A DNA stretch of 64,000 nucleotides, taken from contig NZ_CP089981.1 of assembly GCF_021389975.1 (NCBI RefSeq), positions 3,869,501 to 3,933,500 of the forward strand, read 5' to 3'. This DNA is from Fulvivirga ulvae. GTDB taxonomy: Bacteria; Bacteroidota; Bacteroidia; Cytophagales; Cyclobacteriaceae. The position numbers and the translations under genes are program-made. Below the pieces are notes generated by a model. It was given only the letters and a program-made list of their open reading frames with translations. It did no database searches and had not been told where the DNA came from. This document shows, in pieces, positions 7,910 through 16,254 of the stretch (position 1 is the stretch's first letter; every line of letters begins with the position of its first letter).

Positions 7910-9079
7910 TTATTCAAAGTCCTCATAAAGCAGGTACTTTCTTCTTAGTACCTTATAACTATTGAGTTCTCCAGCCCATCCTTCCCTGATATCTTCTTCG
8001 GATAGTCCGTTTGTAATTTGCTTTCTAAGCTCATCCGTGCCTGCGAGTTTATCAAAATAGCTGTTGAAAAAATCTTTTTCTTCATACTTCTGATAAAAAT
8101 CCAGCAGGTATGCAAGTGAAAACCCTCCGCCGAAGTCGGTCTGGTGAAAATCAATGCCATAGCATTTCTGATTTTCATACCTGGGGTTTTTAGCCATTCC
8201 TTCTATACTCTCAGGTGTGAAAACGTGCGGCAAATCTTTGAAATCAGGATGGCCGATCTGCTGAAATGGCTGATAAGTACCTCTGCCAACACTGATCACC
8301 GTGCCTTCAAACAAACAAAGTGAAGGATACATTTTTATGGATAAGTCATTTGGCAGGTTAGGGGAGGGCTTTACCGGTAATGAATACTGGTTTTTATGGT
8401 TATAATTTTCAACAGGTATTATTGTAATACCACATTTGATTTTGTTATTAAGCCAGCCTTCCCCATTGATCATTTTAGCAAGCTCGCCCACCGTAAGTCC
8501 GTGTAGCACCGGTATAGGGTGCATGCCTACAAATGACTGGTATGCCGGCTTTAGCACCGGTCCGTCTACATACATGCCATTTGGGTTTGGCCTGTCCAGT
8601 ATAATCATGGGTTTATTGCTCTCAGCGCAAGCTTCCATCATGTAATGCATAGTACTGATGTAGGTGTAAAACCGGGTGCCTACATCCTGAATGTCAAAAA
8701 CAACAACATCGATACCGGCCAGCTGCTTAGCCGTCGGCTTCTTGTTGTCACCATAGAGTGAAATGATGGACAGTTTTGTTTGTACATCAACACCGCTTTT
8801 TACAGTTTCCCCGGCATCGGCGTCACCCCGAAAGCCATGCTCGGGAGCGAATACTTTTTTAAGGTTAACGTTGAGACTGAGCAACGTATCGACGAGGTGA
8901 GAAGGGCCTACCATAGACGTATGGTTAACCACGAGGGCCACATTTTTGTCTTTTAATAAAGGCAGATAATCAGCTAGTTGGTAAGCACCCGGAATGATCT
9001 GACTTTTATTTTCAGGCTGCCCGTGGCCGCATGAAGTGGTGGCAATGAAAAATGATATGAGTAAAATGAGCCTGTTCAA
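7910..9079 (-). CDS. DUF1343/NamZ-family lipoprotein (probable exo-beta-N-acetylmuramidase, GH171)
   Basis: This is a 389-residue exported protein with a lipoprotein signal (MNRLILLISFFIATTSC, Cys17). Conserved blocks of the DUF1343 family are present: VFAPEHGFRGDADAGE, VVFDIQDVGTRFYTYISTMH, LDRPNPNG and PNLPNDLSIKMYPSLCLFEG. Characterised members (NamZ, glycoside hydrolase family 171) release N-acetylmuramic acid from the non-reducing end of peptidoglycan fragments, so a cell-wall turnover or recycling role in the periplasm is likely. It is a stand-alone gene; no muropeptide-recycling partners lie next to it. The LolC/E-like permease gene starts 51 nt away on the other strand. Confidence 0.9.
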   Translation of the reverse strand: MNRLILLISFFIATTSCGHGQPENKSQIIPGAYQLADYLPLLKDKNVALVVNHTSMVGPSHLVDTLLSLNVNLKKVFAPEHGFRGDADAGETVKSGVDVQTKLSIISLYGDNKKPTAKQLAGIDVVVFDIQDVGTRFYTYISTMHYMMEACAESNKPMIILDRPNPNGMYVDGPVLKPAYQSFVGMHPIPVLHGLTVGELAKMINGEGWLNNKIKCGITIIPVENYNHKNQYSLPVKPSPNLPNDLSIKMYPSLCLFEGTVISVGRGTYQPFQQIGHPDFKDLPHVFTPESIEGMAKNPRYENQKCYGIDFHQTDFGGGFSLAYLLDFYQKYEEKDFFNSYFDKLAGTDELRKQITNGLSEEDIREGWAGELNSYKVLRRKYLLYEDFE

Positions 9080-9130
9080 TACTTAATTATTTAATTTGCA
9101 CGCAAGAGAGACTAAAATTAAACGATATTC

Positions 9131-10351
9131 TTGAACCTATCTTATTTTATATCCAAAAGAATCGCAGGAAACCAGCAAGACAGCTTTTCGTCTACCATCC
9201 ATAAAATAGCTGTCGGTAGCATAGGCATAGGGCTTGCAGTGATGATTGTCTCTTTCCTGATCCTCAAGGGCTTTCAAAATACCGTAACGGATAAGATCTA
9301 TAGCTTTAGCTCCCACTTCCAGGTCACTAAATACACGATGGGAAATTCTTATGAAGAAGCACCTATATCTATTGATAATGAGTTGTTTAACAATTATCAA
9401 AAGTATGATTTCATTGACCATGTGCAGGAGTACAGTAACAAAGCCGGGCTGATTAAAACAGAAGAAGAGGTATTGGGGATCATTTTTAAGGGGGTAAGCA
9501 AAAGGTTTGACCTGAACAGGTTTGGTGAAAATATTGTAGAGGGGAGGTTTATATCATTTGACGATGAGTCTTATTCGAAAGAGGTGATGCTGAGCCGGGT
9601 TATTGCTGACAAATTAAAGTTGAGTGTCGGAGACAAGATTACCGTACACTTTTTCCAAAACCCACCCCGCGTAAGACGCCTGGATGTTGTTGGTATTTAC
9701 GAAACTAATCTTTCAGAATACTATGACAGCAAGATTATTATCGGGGATCTTCGCCTGATACAGCGCCTTAACGACTGGTCAGACAGTGTGGCCAGAGGTA
9801 TGGAAGTCTTTGTAAAGGACCCGTCACGGATGGACCAGGCTGAAAAAGCACTGGATGAGATTGTCGACTATGACTTTTTCGTAGAGAAAATAAGTGACAA
9901 ATACATCCAGGTGTTCGACTGGTTGCATCTGATCAGCCGGCAGGTCAATATCTTTTTAGGGATTATTCTTTTTGTGGTATGTGTCAACATGATCTCTATT
10001 ATACTTATTCTTATCATGGAGAGAACACAAATGATCGGATTGCTAAAAGCCCTTGGAGCCAACAATAGTCAGATCAGGAGCATTTTTATTTACAATGGTA
10101 TTCAGCTTATTGCAAAAGGGCTGATTTTAGGCAACGTTTTGGGTATAGGCGTTTGCATGGTCCAATACTACTTTAAGGTTATATCTCTTAACCCTGCAGA
10201 CTATTATATGAGTTATGTGCCCATCGGCTGGGCCTGGGATGTGATTATTGGGCTTAACCTGCTCACCCTGCTGGTAGTCAGTCTGATTATTTTGATCCCT
10301 ACGGCGGTTATTTCCAGAATAAACGCTATAAAGAGTATTAAATTCGACTAG
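9131..10351 (+). CDS. LolC/LolE-like ABC transporter permease (FtsX domain)
   Basis: This is a 406-residue inner-membrane permease with the topology of the lipoprotein-releasing LolC/E and MacB-like family. One N-terminal helix (about 25-47, IAVGSIGIGLAVMIVSFLIL) is followed by a large periplasmic MacB-PCD-like domain and three C-terminal helices forming the FtsX domain (about 270-295, 315-345 and 365-395, with MERTQMIGLLKALGANNSQI between). It probably exports or releases lipoproteins with an ATPase encoded elsewhere. The frame opens with TTG at 9131, and no ATG lies before the first helix. It overlaps the end of the convergent glycosyltransferase gene by 4 nt. Confidence 0.9.
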   Translation: MNLSYFISKRIAGNQQDSFSSTIHKIAVGSIGIGLAVMIVSFLILKGFQNTVTDKIYSFSSHFQVTKYTMGNSYEEAPISIDNELFNNYQKYDFIDHVQEYSNKAGLIKTEEEVLGIIFKGVSKRFDLNRFGENIVEGRFISFDDESYSKEVMLSRVIADKLKLSVGDKITVHFFQNPPRVRRLDVVGIYETNLSEYYDSKIIIGDLRLIQRLNDWSDSVARGMEVFVKDPSRMDQAEKALDEIVDYDFFVEKISDKYIQVFDWLHLISRQVNIFLGIILFVVCVNMISIILILIMERTQMIGLLKALGANNSQIRSIFIYNGIQLIAKGLILGNVLGIGVCMVQYYFKVISLNPADYYMSYVPIGWAWDVIIGLNLLTLLVVSLIILIPTAVISRINAIKSIKFD

Positions 10352-11094
10352 GCAGCGTCCGCATAGTATTTCTTGAACCAGCTATCGATCTTGAGTTGTA
10401 TTACTCCAAAGAATGCTTCTTTAAATATTGATCCCGACATTTTGGATTTTCCTCGGGTACGGTCCGTGAAAATGATAGGTACCTCAAGTATTTTGAAGCC
10501 ATACTTCATGGCGGTAAACTTCATCTCTATCTGAAATGCATAGCCGATGAACCGGATCTTTTCCAGGTCGATCGACTCTAGTACCTTTCGTGTGAAGCAG
10601 ACAAAACCTGCAGTGGTGTCATGGATAGGCATGCCTGTGATAAACCTGACATATATACTGGCAAAGTAGCTCATGATCACTCTTCCCATAGGCCAGTTAA
10701 CCACATTGACGCCGCTGATATATCTGGAGCCCACGGCCATATCATAACCTTCAGCAGAGCAGGCCTTATATAGGCTGATCAGGTCTTTGGGGTTATGGGA
10801 GAAGTCGGCATCCATTTCAAAAATGTAATCGTATTTTTTTTCAAGAGCGAAGTTGAAACCTCTTATATAAGCCGTGCCTAACCCTTGCTTTCCCTTTCGT
10901 TCTACCAGGTGTAAAGTCCGGCCATCATAGTTTTTTTGCTGAAGTTCCTTTACGAGGTTGCCGGTGCCATCGGGTGATCCGTCATCAACAATAAGGATAT
11001 CAAACTTATGAGGCAGCGAAAACACGGCATCAATAATTAATTCGATGTTTTCCTTTTCATTGTAAGTAGGTATGATAACTAAGCTGTCGTTCAC
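10348..11094 (-). CDS. Polyprenol (dolichol)-phosphate mannosyltransferase-like glycosyltransferase, GT2
   Basis: This is a 248-residue family 2 glycosyltransferase of the DPM1 type, which transfers a sugar from a nucleotide donor to a polyprenyl phosphate on the cytoplasmic membrane face. Seen in the sequence are the N-terminal nucleotide-binding PTYNEKENIELII, ILIVDDGSPDGTG with its acidic pair, and the metal-binding DxD region (EMDADFSHNP). MAVGSRYISG and the GTTAGF-like DTTAGFVCF segment follow. There is no C-terminal membrane extension, as in soluble DPM1. The sugar (mannose or another hexose) cannot be decided. It is convergent with the LolC/E-like gene, with a 4-nt overlap. Confidence 0.92.
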   Translation of the reverse strand: MNDSLVIIPTYNEKENIELIIDAVFSLPHKFDILIVDDGSPDGTGNLVKELQQKNYDGRTLHLVERKGKQGLGTAYIRGFNFALEKKYDYIFEMDADFSHNPKDLISLYKACSAEGYDMAVGSRYISGVNVVNWPMGRVIMSYFASIYVRFITGMPIHDTTAGFVCFTRKVLESIDLEKIRFIGYAFQIEMKFTAMKYGFKILEVPIIFTDRTRGKSKMSGSIFKEAFFGVIQLKIDSWFKKYYADAA

Positions 11095-11168
11095 GCTGTC
11101 TGATTGTTGATAGTAAGGTTAAAGCGCCTAAAAATAACAAATCCCTGTTAAATCTGTAACTCTTAGAA

Positions 11169-11198
11169 TTTGTTTTTATTCTGTATGTACTAGATTTG
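11169..11198 (+). promoter_or_regulatory. Bacteroidota-type promoter of the GmhB-like gene
   Basis: TTTG (11169-11172), an 18-nt spacer and TAGATTTG (11191-11198) match the -33 TTTG / -7 TAnnTTTG consensus without mismatch. Transcription would start near 11205, about 26 nt before the TTG start at 11231. Confidence 0.7.
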
Positions 11199-11230
11199 CA
11201 AATCTTTGTTGCACTAAAAATCCCAATATT

Positions 11231-11734
11231 TTGAATAAATGTGTATTTCTGGATAGAGATGGTGTCCTTAACAGGGACTATGTAGACTATGTATACTCTG
11301 CTGACAAGCTGGAGATCCTCCCTGGCGTTGCGGAAGCACTTACCTCACTCAAACGCGCCGGATATTTGCTAATCGTGATCACCAACCAGTCTGGTATAGC
11401 CAAGGGGCTATATACAAGAGAGCAAATGCACGAGTGTCATCAACTGATGCAAAAGGCGTTTAGCCACCAGATAGACCATTTTTATTTTGCACCGGGACAC
11501 CCAACTGTAAGCGAGAGCCTTTCCAGAAAGCCGGGCTCACTGATGTTTGAGAAAGCCATAGCAAAGTTCAATATAGATATAAAACTTTCCTGGATGATTG
11601 GCGACAAAGAGCGTGACCTTGTACCGGCGAAAAGGCTCGGCATAAAGACTATACAGGTAGATAATGATGATAGCCGTATGGCTGACTACAAAGCGAAAAA
11701 CCTGCCCGATGCTCTGGAGATTATCTTTGGGTAA
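11231..11734 (+). CDS. HAD-IIIA phosphatase, D-glycero-D-manno-heptose-1,7-bisphosphate phosphatase (GmhB)-like
   Basis: This is a 167-residue HAD-superfamily phosphatase. The catalytic motif I (FLDRDGVLNRD), motif II (ITNQSGIAKG) and motif IV (MIGDKERDLVPAKRLG) are intact, and the closest named family is GmhB, of the heptose branch of LPS synthesis. The family's zinc loop is degenerate: where GmhB has CxHxP and CxC, this protein has FAPGHP and SLSRKP, so the Cys ligands are gone. Substrate preference may therefore differ (another sugar bisphosphate or histidinol phosphate). Translation begins at TTG 11231, just downstream of a perfect promoter. It is a single gene, convergent with the arginine decarboxylase. 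Confidence 0.85.
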   Translation: MNKCVFLDRDGVLNRDYVDYVYSADKLEILPGVAEALTSLKRAGYLLIVITNQSGIAKGLYTREQMHECHQLMQKAFSHQIDHFYFAPGHPTVSESLSRKPGSLMFEKAIAKFNIDIKLSWMIGDKERDLVPAKRLGIKTIQVDNDDSRMADYKAKNLPDALEIIFG

Positions 11735-11757
11735 TACATCGCTATGATCTTGAGTAT

Positions 11758-11807
11758 AAACTTATGGCATAATCATAGACATTATTCTCTGATTATGCCA
11801 TAAGTTT
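11758..11807. terminator. Bidirectional terminator between convergent genes
   Basis: A perfect 18-bp inverted repeat (11758-11775 and 11790-11807) surrounds a 14-nt loop. The stem starts with AAA and ends with TTT, so it gives a T tail in either direction. It sits between the stops of the GmhB-like gene and the arginine decarboxylase. Confidence 0.85.
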
Positions 11808-11819
11808 TGATGTTGACGA

Positions 11820-13214
11820 CTAGTACCCCAGTAAGTTCAGCATAGCTTCACTCTCCTGTTCGTCGGAGAACAGGTTTGTAACAATCTCACCCTTGGAGTT
11901 TTTATCGATCAATACATGTTTGGGTGCAGGTATAAGGCAGTGCTGAATACCTCCATAGCCGCCTAATGACTCCTGATAAGCGCCTGTATGAAAGAAGCCG
12001 ATGTATAGCTTGTCCGTTTTGTCAGCCTCCAGCATTGGTAAGAATACATCACTGGTATGTGCTTCCGAGTTATAATAATCCATACTGTCGCAGGTTAAGC
12101 CACCCAGATTCACTTTATGGAACATACCATCCCACTTGTTAAGCGGAAGCATAATATACTTCTGGTTGAGGCCCCAGGCATCAGGGAGATGCGTAATGAA
12201 AGAGCCGTCGATCATATACCAAAGCTCCTTGTCATTTTGTAGCTTCTGGTCCATGATAGAGTAAAGTACAGCGCCACTTTCGCCTACGGTAAAGCTGCCA
12301 AATTCAGTAAAAATATTGGGTACCGGTACATTGTTCTTACCACAGATCCATTTTACGTTTTCAATGATCTGCTCTACAATATATTTGTAGTCAAACTCAA
12401 ATTGCAGAGAAGTTTTGATAGGGAAACCACCGCCGATATCAATGGTGTCCAGCTCAGGGCATTCTTTTTTCAATTCGCAGTATTTAAAAATAAACCTGCT
12501 TAGTTCACTCCAGTAATACGCCGTATCTCTGATGCCGGTATTGATAAAGAAATGCAAAAGCTTGAGCTTAGCCTTTTTGCTGGGCTTTATCTGGTCTCTG
12601 TATAACGTATTGATATCTCCATACCTGATGCCCAGCCTTGAGGTATAGAACTCAAAGTTAGGCTCCTCGTCTGCGGCGATCCTTATCCCTACATTATATT
12701 CACCTTTTACATGCTCCTCATAGTGGCTCAGCTCGTGCAGGTTATCCAGTACCGGGATGCAGTTCTTAAACCCGTCATTAAGCAGGTCGCTGATATATTG
12801 CTTGTAAAGAGGGCGTTTAAAGCCGTTGCAAACCACATAAGTGTTTTTATTCACTTTTCCCTTCTCATAGAGCTTTCTTACAATGGGAATGTCAAAGGAA
12901 GATGAAGTTTCTATATGTATATCGTGCTTCAGGGCCTCTTCAAGTACAAAGCTGAAGTGTGATGATTTTGTGCAATAACAATATGTATAAGATCCTTCGT
13001 AATTATGCTTTTTAATGGCATTGTTAAAAATCTGTTTGGCATACTTGATGTTTTCACCAATTTTAGGAAGGTACGTAAGCTTGAGAGGTGTGCCATATTT
13101 CTCTATAATGTCCATTAAGGGCACATTATTAAAATAAAGTTTATTGTCTACAACCTTGAATTCTTCCTGAGGAAACTCGAATGTTTGCTCTATAAGATCG
13201 ATGTATTTTTTCAT
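11820..13214 (-). CDS. speA: Arginine decarboxylase, fold-III PLP enzyme (short Bacteroidota form)
   Basis: This 464-residue enzyme is predicted to convert arginine to agmatine, the first step of polyamine synthesis from arginine. It has an alanine-racemase-like PLP barrel: the likely PLP lysine is Lys83 (CTKSSHF), the phosphate-binding glycine loop is IDIGGGFP, and the catalytic Cys from the C-terminal domain is Cys375 (GLTCDSMDYY). It is much shorter than the E. coli enzyme (about 660 residues) because the insertion domain is absent, which is normal in this phylum. It is divergent from the arginase-family operon (121 bp apart), so the two may share control. Confidence 0.88.
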   Translation of the reverse strand: MKKYIDLIEQTFEFPQEEFKVVDNKLYFNNVPLMDIIEKYGTPLKLTYLPKIGENIKYAKQIFNNAIKKHNYEGSYTYCYCTKSSHFSFVLEEALKHDIHIETSSSFDIPIVRKLYEKGKVNKNTYVVCNGFKRPLYKQYISDLLNDGFKNCIPVLDNLHELSHYEEHVKGEYNVGIRIAADEEPNFEFYTSRLGIRYGDINTLYRDQIKPSKKAKLKLLHFFINTGIRDTAYYWSELSRFIFKYCELKKECPELDTIDIGGGFPIKTSLQFEFDYKYIVEQIIENVKWICGKNNVPVPNIFTEFGSFTVGESGAVLYSIMDQKLQNDKELWYMIDGSFITHLPDAWGLNQKYIMLPLNKWDGMFHKVNLGGLTCDSMDYYNSEAHTSDVFLPMLEADKTDKLYIGFFHTGAYQESLGGYGGIQHCLIPAPKHVLIDKNSKGEIVTNLFSDEQESEAMLNLLGY

Positions 13215-13250
13215 AAAAATAAACTGTACTGTATAAGCTGGAAGTATTTA

Positions 13251-13280
13251 ATTGAACAATGCAATATTGGTATAAATTTG
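13251..13280 (+). promoter_or_regulatory. Promoter of the arginine/polyamine operon
   Basis: ATTG (13251-13254), an 18-nt spacer and TAAATTTG (13273-13280) form a Bacteroidota -33/-7 pair. The predicted start point is near 13287, about 50 nt before the arginase-family ATG at 13336. Confidence 0.6.
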
Positions 13281-13335
13281 CAATCTTTGCAAAGCAATTT
13301 CCATTGCTGAGAAATATTATATATAAATCTATTTT

Positions 13336-14298
13336 ATGAATAAAACATTGCCTTTAAAAGATATCAGGATTATTGAAGTGAAATCGGAGATAGCTGCTGG
13401 TACAAGAGGCGCCAGTTTAGGCATAGATGCACTAAAAATAGCTAGTCTGGACCTGGAATCCGATTACTTTACCCGCTTTGACTCGGAGGAGGTTGAAAAT
13501 GTTAACGATATACTTTTTGATGGTTATGCTCACCCTCACGCCAAGTTTATTGACGGTGTTTTAACAATGGAGGAAAGAGTTTGTTTACAAGTATCGAAAG
13601 TGCTTAAATTGAATAGCTTTCCGATCATATTGGCAGGAGACCACTCTACCGCTGCGGGTTCCATCGCAGGGATCAAAAAAGCACACCCCAAAAAGCGACT
13701 CGGCGTGATCTGGATAGACGCTCATGCTGATATGCATACACCGTATACTACACCATCAGGCAATATGCATGGTATGCCCCTGGCGATGGTTAGCAATACA
13801 GACAACCTGGAGTGCAAAATCAATGACCCCAAAAATGAAACTGTTGAGCTCTGGAACCAATTGAAAGAAGTTGGAGGCAAAGGAGCGAAAATAAATTTAT
13901 CAGATGTAGTATACATAAGTGTCAGGGATTTGGAGCAACCAGAACAATTCCTGATGGAGAAACATAATATTACCAACTTTACAACCCAGATAGTAAGGGA
14001 AAAAGGGGTGGAGGCGATAGCGAAAGAAACCCTTGCCCTGCTTAAGGAGTGCGATATTATCTATATTTCTTTTGATGTAGACAGCATGGATTCCAAAATA
14101 TCGGTAGGCACGGGTACTCCGGTTCCCAATGGTCTTACTGTAGAGGAAGCCAAAGAGTTAAATACACGATTGATCAGAGATCCCAGGGTTATAGCCTGGG
14201 AGATGGTGGAGGTGAACCCTACATTGGATACAGAAAACAAAATGGCTGAAAATGCTTTCGAGATTCTTGAGGCCACCACAAATTCCCTTTTGGGATAA
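13336..14298 (+). CDS. Arginase/agmatinase-family ureohydrolase
   Basis: This is a 320-residue binuclear-manganese ureohydrolase. Metal ligands are visible: His103 (GDHSTAAGS), Asp128, His130 and Asp132 (IDAHADMHT), and the Asp pair in SFDVDSMD near residue 250. They are followed by GTGTPVPNGLT and the WEMVEVNPTLD segment. Motif style and length favour arginase (arginine to ornithine plus urea). The gene lies back to back with arginine decarboxylase, so agmatinase (agmatine to putrescine plus urea) is a serious alternative that sequence alone does not settle. It is first in a six-gene run (13336-20497), with the next gene 2 nt downstream. Confidence 0.88.
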   Translation: MNKTLPLKDIRIIEVKSEIAAGTRGASLGIDALKIASLDLESDYFTRFDSEEVENVNDILFDGYAHPHAKFIDGVLTMEERVCLQVSKVLKLNSFPIILAGDHSTAAGSIAGIKKAHPKKRLGVIWIDAHADMHTPYTTPSGNMHGMPLAMVSNTDNLECKINDPKNETVELWNQLKEVGGKGAKINLSDVVYISVRDLEQPEQFLMEKHNITNFTTQIVREKGVEAIAKETLALLKECDIIYISFDVDSMDSKISVGTGTPVPNGLTVEEAKELNTRLIRDPRVIAWEMVEVNPTLDTENKMAENAFEILEATTNSLLG

Positions 14299-14300
14299 TA

Positions 14301-15254
14301 ATGGAAACAAAGCAGTGTGCAGATACTATATTGATGATCCGGCCGGTAAACTTCCGGTACAATGAGGAGACCGCGGTTAATAATTATTATCAGCGGGTAA
14401 TCGATAATCTGCACCCTCAGGATGCGCAGCAAAGGGCTCAGCAAGAGTTTGACGAGCTGGTGAAGCAGTTGCGAGAGCGGCAGGTAAATGTAATCGTTAT
14501 TGATGATACAGCAGCTCCGGATACACCTGATTCCATTTTTCCCAACAACTGGATATCCTTTCATGATGATGGGAGGGTAGGTCTTTATCCTATGTATGCT
14601 CACAACAGGAGGCTGGAAAGAAGAGATGAGATACTCGCCACACTCGAAAACCGATATCATCTGAAGATATCCGGTATTGAAGATTTTTCATTTCACGAAG
14701 AGGAAAATAAGTTTCTCGAAGGTACAGGGAGCATGATCCTGGACCGGCCCAACAGGTTGGTATATGCAGCTTTGTCACTAAGGACCAATCAGGAAGTACT
14801 TGGCGAATTTTGTAAAAAGTTCGGTTATGAGCCTGTCACATTTAAGGCATATCAGACTGTAGAAGGTCAGCGCATGCCGATCTACCATACCAATGTGATG
14901 ATGTGTGTGGCTGATGAGTTTGCCATTATTTGTGATGCATCTATAGATGATGCAAAAGAAAAGAAAGAGGTTTTGTCTTCGTTAAAAAAAACGGGCAAGG
15001 AGATAATTCCTATAGAAGAGGCCCAAAAGTACCATTTTGCAGGTAATATGCTTCAGGTCACGTCTATAACAGGTCAAAAGTACCTGGTCATGTCAAGTGC
15101 GGCATATTCTGTGCTCAGGGCTGAGCAAAAGGATGCTATAGAAAAACATTGCCCTATAATTCACAGTTCATTAGATACAATAGAAGCTTTGGGCGGAGGA
15201 AGTGCCAGATGTATGATGGCCGAGGTATTCCTGCCCGTACAGCATAAAAATTAA
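14301..15254 (+). CDS. ctlX: CtlX-type citrulline hydrolase / amidinotransferase-family protein
   Basis: This is a 317-residue member of the guanidino-group-modifying superfamily with the five-bladed propeller fold. The probable catalytic residues are Cys304 (GGGSARCMMAE) and the His in IYHTNVMM; acidic substrate-binding residues lie in DDTAAPDTPDSIFPNNWIS. It resembles CtlX proteins annotated as citrulline-utilisation hydrolases, but related enzymes act on arginine, agmatine or dimethylarginine. In this operon a guanidino or ureido intermediate of arginine metabolism is the likely substrate. Start is at the ATG at 14301, 2 nt after the arginase-family stop. Confidence 0.85.
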   Translation: METKQCADTILMIRPVNFRYNEETAVNNYYQRVIDNLHPQDAQQRAQQEFDELVKQLRERQVNVIVIDDTAAPDTPDSIFPNNWISFHDDGRVGLYPMYAHNRRLERRDEILATLENRYHLKISGIEDFSFHEEENKFLEGTGSMILDRPNRLVYAALSLRTNQEVLGEFCKKFGYEPVTFKAYQTVEGQRMPIYHTNVMMCVADEFAIICDASIDDAKEKKEVLSSLKKTGKEIIPIEEAQKYHFAGNMLQVTSITGQKYLVMSSAAYSVLRAEQKDAIEKHCPIIHSSLDTIEALGGGSARCMMAEVFLPVQHKN

Positions 15255-15279
15255 TTTATAAGCTAAAATATTTTGGAAC

Positions 15280-16254
15280 ATGGCTAATTCTCCAATTACA
15301 GACTTCATAGAAAAACATTATTTACATTTTAATGCGGCGGCGTTGGTCGATGCTGCAAAAGGATATAAAAAACACCTTTCGGAAGACAAAAAAATGCTTA
15401 TCTCTCTTGCCGGAGCTATGAGTACCGGTGAGCTTGGCAAGTCGCTTTCCGAGATGATCCGCCAGGACAAAGTGCAGATCATATCATGCACCGGAGCAAA
15501 CCTGGAAGAAGATGTTATGAACCTCGTGGCGCATTCTCACTACGAAAGAGTTCCCCATTATCGTGACCTTACTCCCAAAGAGGAGTGGGAACTGCTGGAA
15601 AGAGGCCTGAACAGGGTAACGGATACCTGTATCCCTGAAGAAGAGGCATTCAGAAGAATCCAGAAACATATATTTAAAATATGGAAGGAGGCCGAAGATA
15701 ACGGAGAACGATACTTCCCCCATGAGTTTATGTTCAAGCTGTTAAACTCAGGTGTGCTCGAGCAGTATTACGAAATTGACCCTAAAAACAGCTGGATGGT
15801 AGAAGCGGCTAAAAAGAACCTGCCTATGGTGGTTCCCGGCTGGGAGGATTCTACTTTGGGGAATATTTTTGCCTCTTACTGCATGAAGGGGGAACTAAAG
15901 CCTTCAACCATGAAGTCGGGCATTGAATATATGACATATCTGGCAGACTGGTATATCAAAAATGCGGAAGATAAAGGCATTGGTTTCTTCCAGATTGGCG
16001 GAGGTATTGCCGGAGATTTTCCGATTTGTGTGGTGCCTATGCTGTACCAGGATATGGAGCTTACTGATACCCCTTTCTGGAGCTACTTCTGCCAGATATC
16101 TGACTCAACCACGAGCTATGGTTCCTACAGCGGAGCGGTACCTAACGAAAAAATTACCTGGGGTAAGCTAGACATAACCACTCCGAAATATGTTATAGAG
16201 TCGGACGCTACAATAGTGGCCCCTTTGATTTTTGCATATGTACTAGGATGGTGA
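15280..16254 (+). CDS. Deoxyhypusine-synthase-like NAD-dependent aminobutyltransferase
   Basis: This is a 324-residue bacterial homologue of deoxyhypusine synthase. The catalytic lysine that forms the enzyme-aminobutyl imine is retained as Lys296 (ITWGKLDI), and the acidic and NAD-binding segments are recognisable (IGFFQIGGGIAGDFPICVV, then ESDATIVAPLIFAYVL). Bacteria lack eIF5A, the substrate of the eukaryotic enzyme, so the acceptor must be another amine. Related bacterial proteins make homospermidine from putrescine. Placement among arginine decarboxylase, ureohydrolase and a GNAT-nitrilase fusion supports a polyamine product. The downstream gene overlaps it by 7 nt. Confidence 0.85.
   Translation: MANSPITDFIEKHYLHFNAAALVDAAKGYKKHLSEDKKMLISLAGAMSTGELGKSLSEMIRQDKVQIISCTGANLEEDVMNLVAHSHYERVPHYRDLTPKEEWELLERGLNRVTDTCIPEEEAFRRIQKHIFKIWKEAEDNGERYFPHEFMFKLLNSGVLEQYYEIDPKNSWMVEAAKKNLPMVVPGWEDSTLGNIFASYCMKGELKPSTMKSGIEYMTYLADWYIKNAEDKGIGFFQIGGGIAGDFPICVVPMLYQDMELTDTPFWSYFCQISDSTTSYGSYSGAVPNEKITWGKLDITTPKYVIESDATIVAPLIFAYVLGW

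Noticed and set aside
14061..14660. 199-codon minus-strand frame across the arginase-ctlX junction
   Set aside because: Overlaps two genes with intact catalytic motifs on the other strand; no domain visible.
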